A stretch of 8,078 nucleotides of DNA, from positions 1 through 8,078 of the forward strand of contig PBGU01000012.1 in the NCBI GenBank assembly GCA_002719135.1. The letters are read 5' to 3'. Source of the DNA: Gammaproteobacteria bacterium (lineage in GTDB: Bacteria > Pseudomonadota > Gammaproteobacteria > Pseudomonadales > Azotimanducaceae). Below the pieces are notes generated by a model, which did no database searches, had not been told where the DNA came from, and saw only the letters and a list, made by a program, of their open reading frames with translations. This document shows positions 7,217-8,078 of this stretch, in pieces. Each line of letters begins with the position of its first letter. Position 1 is the stretch's first letter. The translations under genes and the position numbers were made by a program.

Positions 7217-8078
7217 GGAAACTGTTTCTGATATCGATGTTCGGACTGTCGGTGACGTCAACGGCAGCAACGGATATAGATCCTTTTGCAGATAATTGGT
7301 ATTGCGTCGAGGCCATGATTTTCTCGAGCACCCAAGCACAATCATCCGAGCCGGAGGACGACCCTTTTGTCGAACAAATTGCCGTTAACGATCGCAGGAC
7401 CTATTCTCGAATCCTGTTGTCGATTCAACCCGACTGGGTGGGCTCTAGCACGAATCTTTTTGATTACGTGTCGGAAGAGACGGCAGGATGGTGGATGACA
7501 GACGCTCAGGCGAGATCGAGCGACACGGGAACGCTGTGGCAATTTCCTTTAACAAAAAGAAACGCTTCACCGGTTGGACAAGATACTTCAGTCACAATAG
7601 ACAACTTGCAGTCGACGGACGTTGAACTTGACGGTTTTGTCACCACCAGAGGGCTGTATGTAGGGCCACCAACGGTTGCCCGGGATAGCCATGAAAGTCC
7701 TTTAATTCAGCTGGGTAGATGGTTAGCGTCTTCTAGTTTTATCTGGCATACCGAGAAACTTGGTTTCGTATCAACGGCGACTCGTTTGCGGAGGGGCGGA
7801 TACCAAATTGTAGGTCACGGTATGTGGCTTCAGCCCGTTCCTGATCGGGGCGCAGCAATTTCGCTATTACTGCAACTGGGAGAGCGGGACGACAGTGGGT
7901 TGTATGAAGTTGAAGGCACGATAGCCGTGACCCGCGGTCGATATTTGCATATTGATGTCCAATTGTGGAAGAACGACTTGGGACCGTTAATTGGAGAGAG
8001 ACATAGTTTTATCGAGCTCCGAGAGAGCAGACGAATGCGTAGTCGCGAGGTTCATTACCTTGACCACCCCGTCCTCGG
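7213..8078 (+). CDS. csiV: CsiV family periplasmic peptidoglycan-associated protein, C-terminus beyond right edge
   Basis: The frame stays open from GTG 7213 to the window edge, giving 288 complete codons. The first residues (Met-Arg-Lys, a hydrophobic stretch at 4-16, then STAAT) look like a short Sec signal peptide cut near residue 20, so the mature protein should be periplasmic. The mature N-terminus has the CsiV hallmark WYCVEAMIF at 29-37. Later come RGRYLHIDVQLW at 241-252 and RMRSREVHYLDHP ending at residue 286, matching the family's conserved C-terminal RYLH and HYLDHP blocks. In Vibrio cholerae CsiV was described as needed for cell shape and for resistance to non-canonical D-amino acids, through periplasmic binding of peptidoglycan and a link to penicillin-binding protein activity. 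Position after mfd, with a 4-base overlap, is the usual gammaproteobacterial arrangement. Only a short C-terminal part should be missing. I identified it from motifs and context; cell function in this organism is inferred. Confidence 0.88.
   Translation, partial: MRKLFLISMFGLSVTSTAATDIDPFADNWYCVEAMIFSSTQAQSSEPEDDPFVEQIAVNDRRTYSRILLSIQPDWVGSSTNLFDYVSEETAGWWMTDAQARSSDTGTLWQFPLTKRNASPVGQDTSVTIDNLQSTDVELDGFVTTRGLYVGPPTVARDSHESPLIQLGRWLASSSFIWHTEKLGFVSTATRLRRGGYQIVGHGMWLQPVPDRGAAISLLLQLGERDDSGLYEVEGTIAVTRGRYLHIDVQLWKNDLGPLIGERHSFIELRESRRMRSREVHYLDHPVL

Overview
The window reads as chromosomal DNA of a gammaproteobacterium with G+C content near one half by eye. The lineage call rests mainly on a complete mfd gene followed, with a 4-base overlap, by a gene recognisable as csiV (the former DUF2803 family). 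CsiV is essentially a gammaproteobacterial protein, and mfd-csiV is a common gene pair there. There are four protein genes. No RNA gene, insertion sequence, CRISPR array or phage gene is visible.

Left half (1-3601, minus strand): two genes of a 2-oxoacid oxidoreductase operon. The promoter-proximal gene (1820-3601) encodes a 593-residue FAD/NAD(P)/Fe-S electron-transfer subunit. It has a GltD-like core and a C-terminal ferredoxin domain with two [4Fe-4S] motifs. Its stop codon overlaps (ATGA) the start of a fused gamma-alpha subunit of a KorA-type 2-oxoacid:ferredoxin oxidoreductase, which runs off the left edge with 607 codons visible. The thiamine-diphosphate beta subunit (korB) is not in the window and is expected just beyond the edge. 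Together they suggest a CoA-dependent 2-oxoacid (probably 2-oxoglutarate) oxidoreductase with a built-in NAD(P)-reactive subunit, resembling the NADP-linked enzyme known from Azoarcus.

Middle (3602-3748): a 147-base divergent intergenic region that must hold the promoters for both directions. Only weak promoter-like hexamers are visible.

Right half (3749-8078, plus strand): mfd, the transcription-repair coupling factor, 1155 residues with all expected motifs. Then comes csiV, a periplasmic cell-shape and peptidoglycan-associated protein, which starts at GTG inside the mfd stop and is cut by the right edge after 288 codons.

The most unusual part is the 2-oxoacid oxidoreductase operon, above all the cysteine layout of its electron-transfer subunit. 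The rest looks like ordinary, well-conserved gammaproteobacterial sequence, and I see no evidence of an entirely new system.
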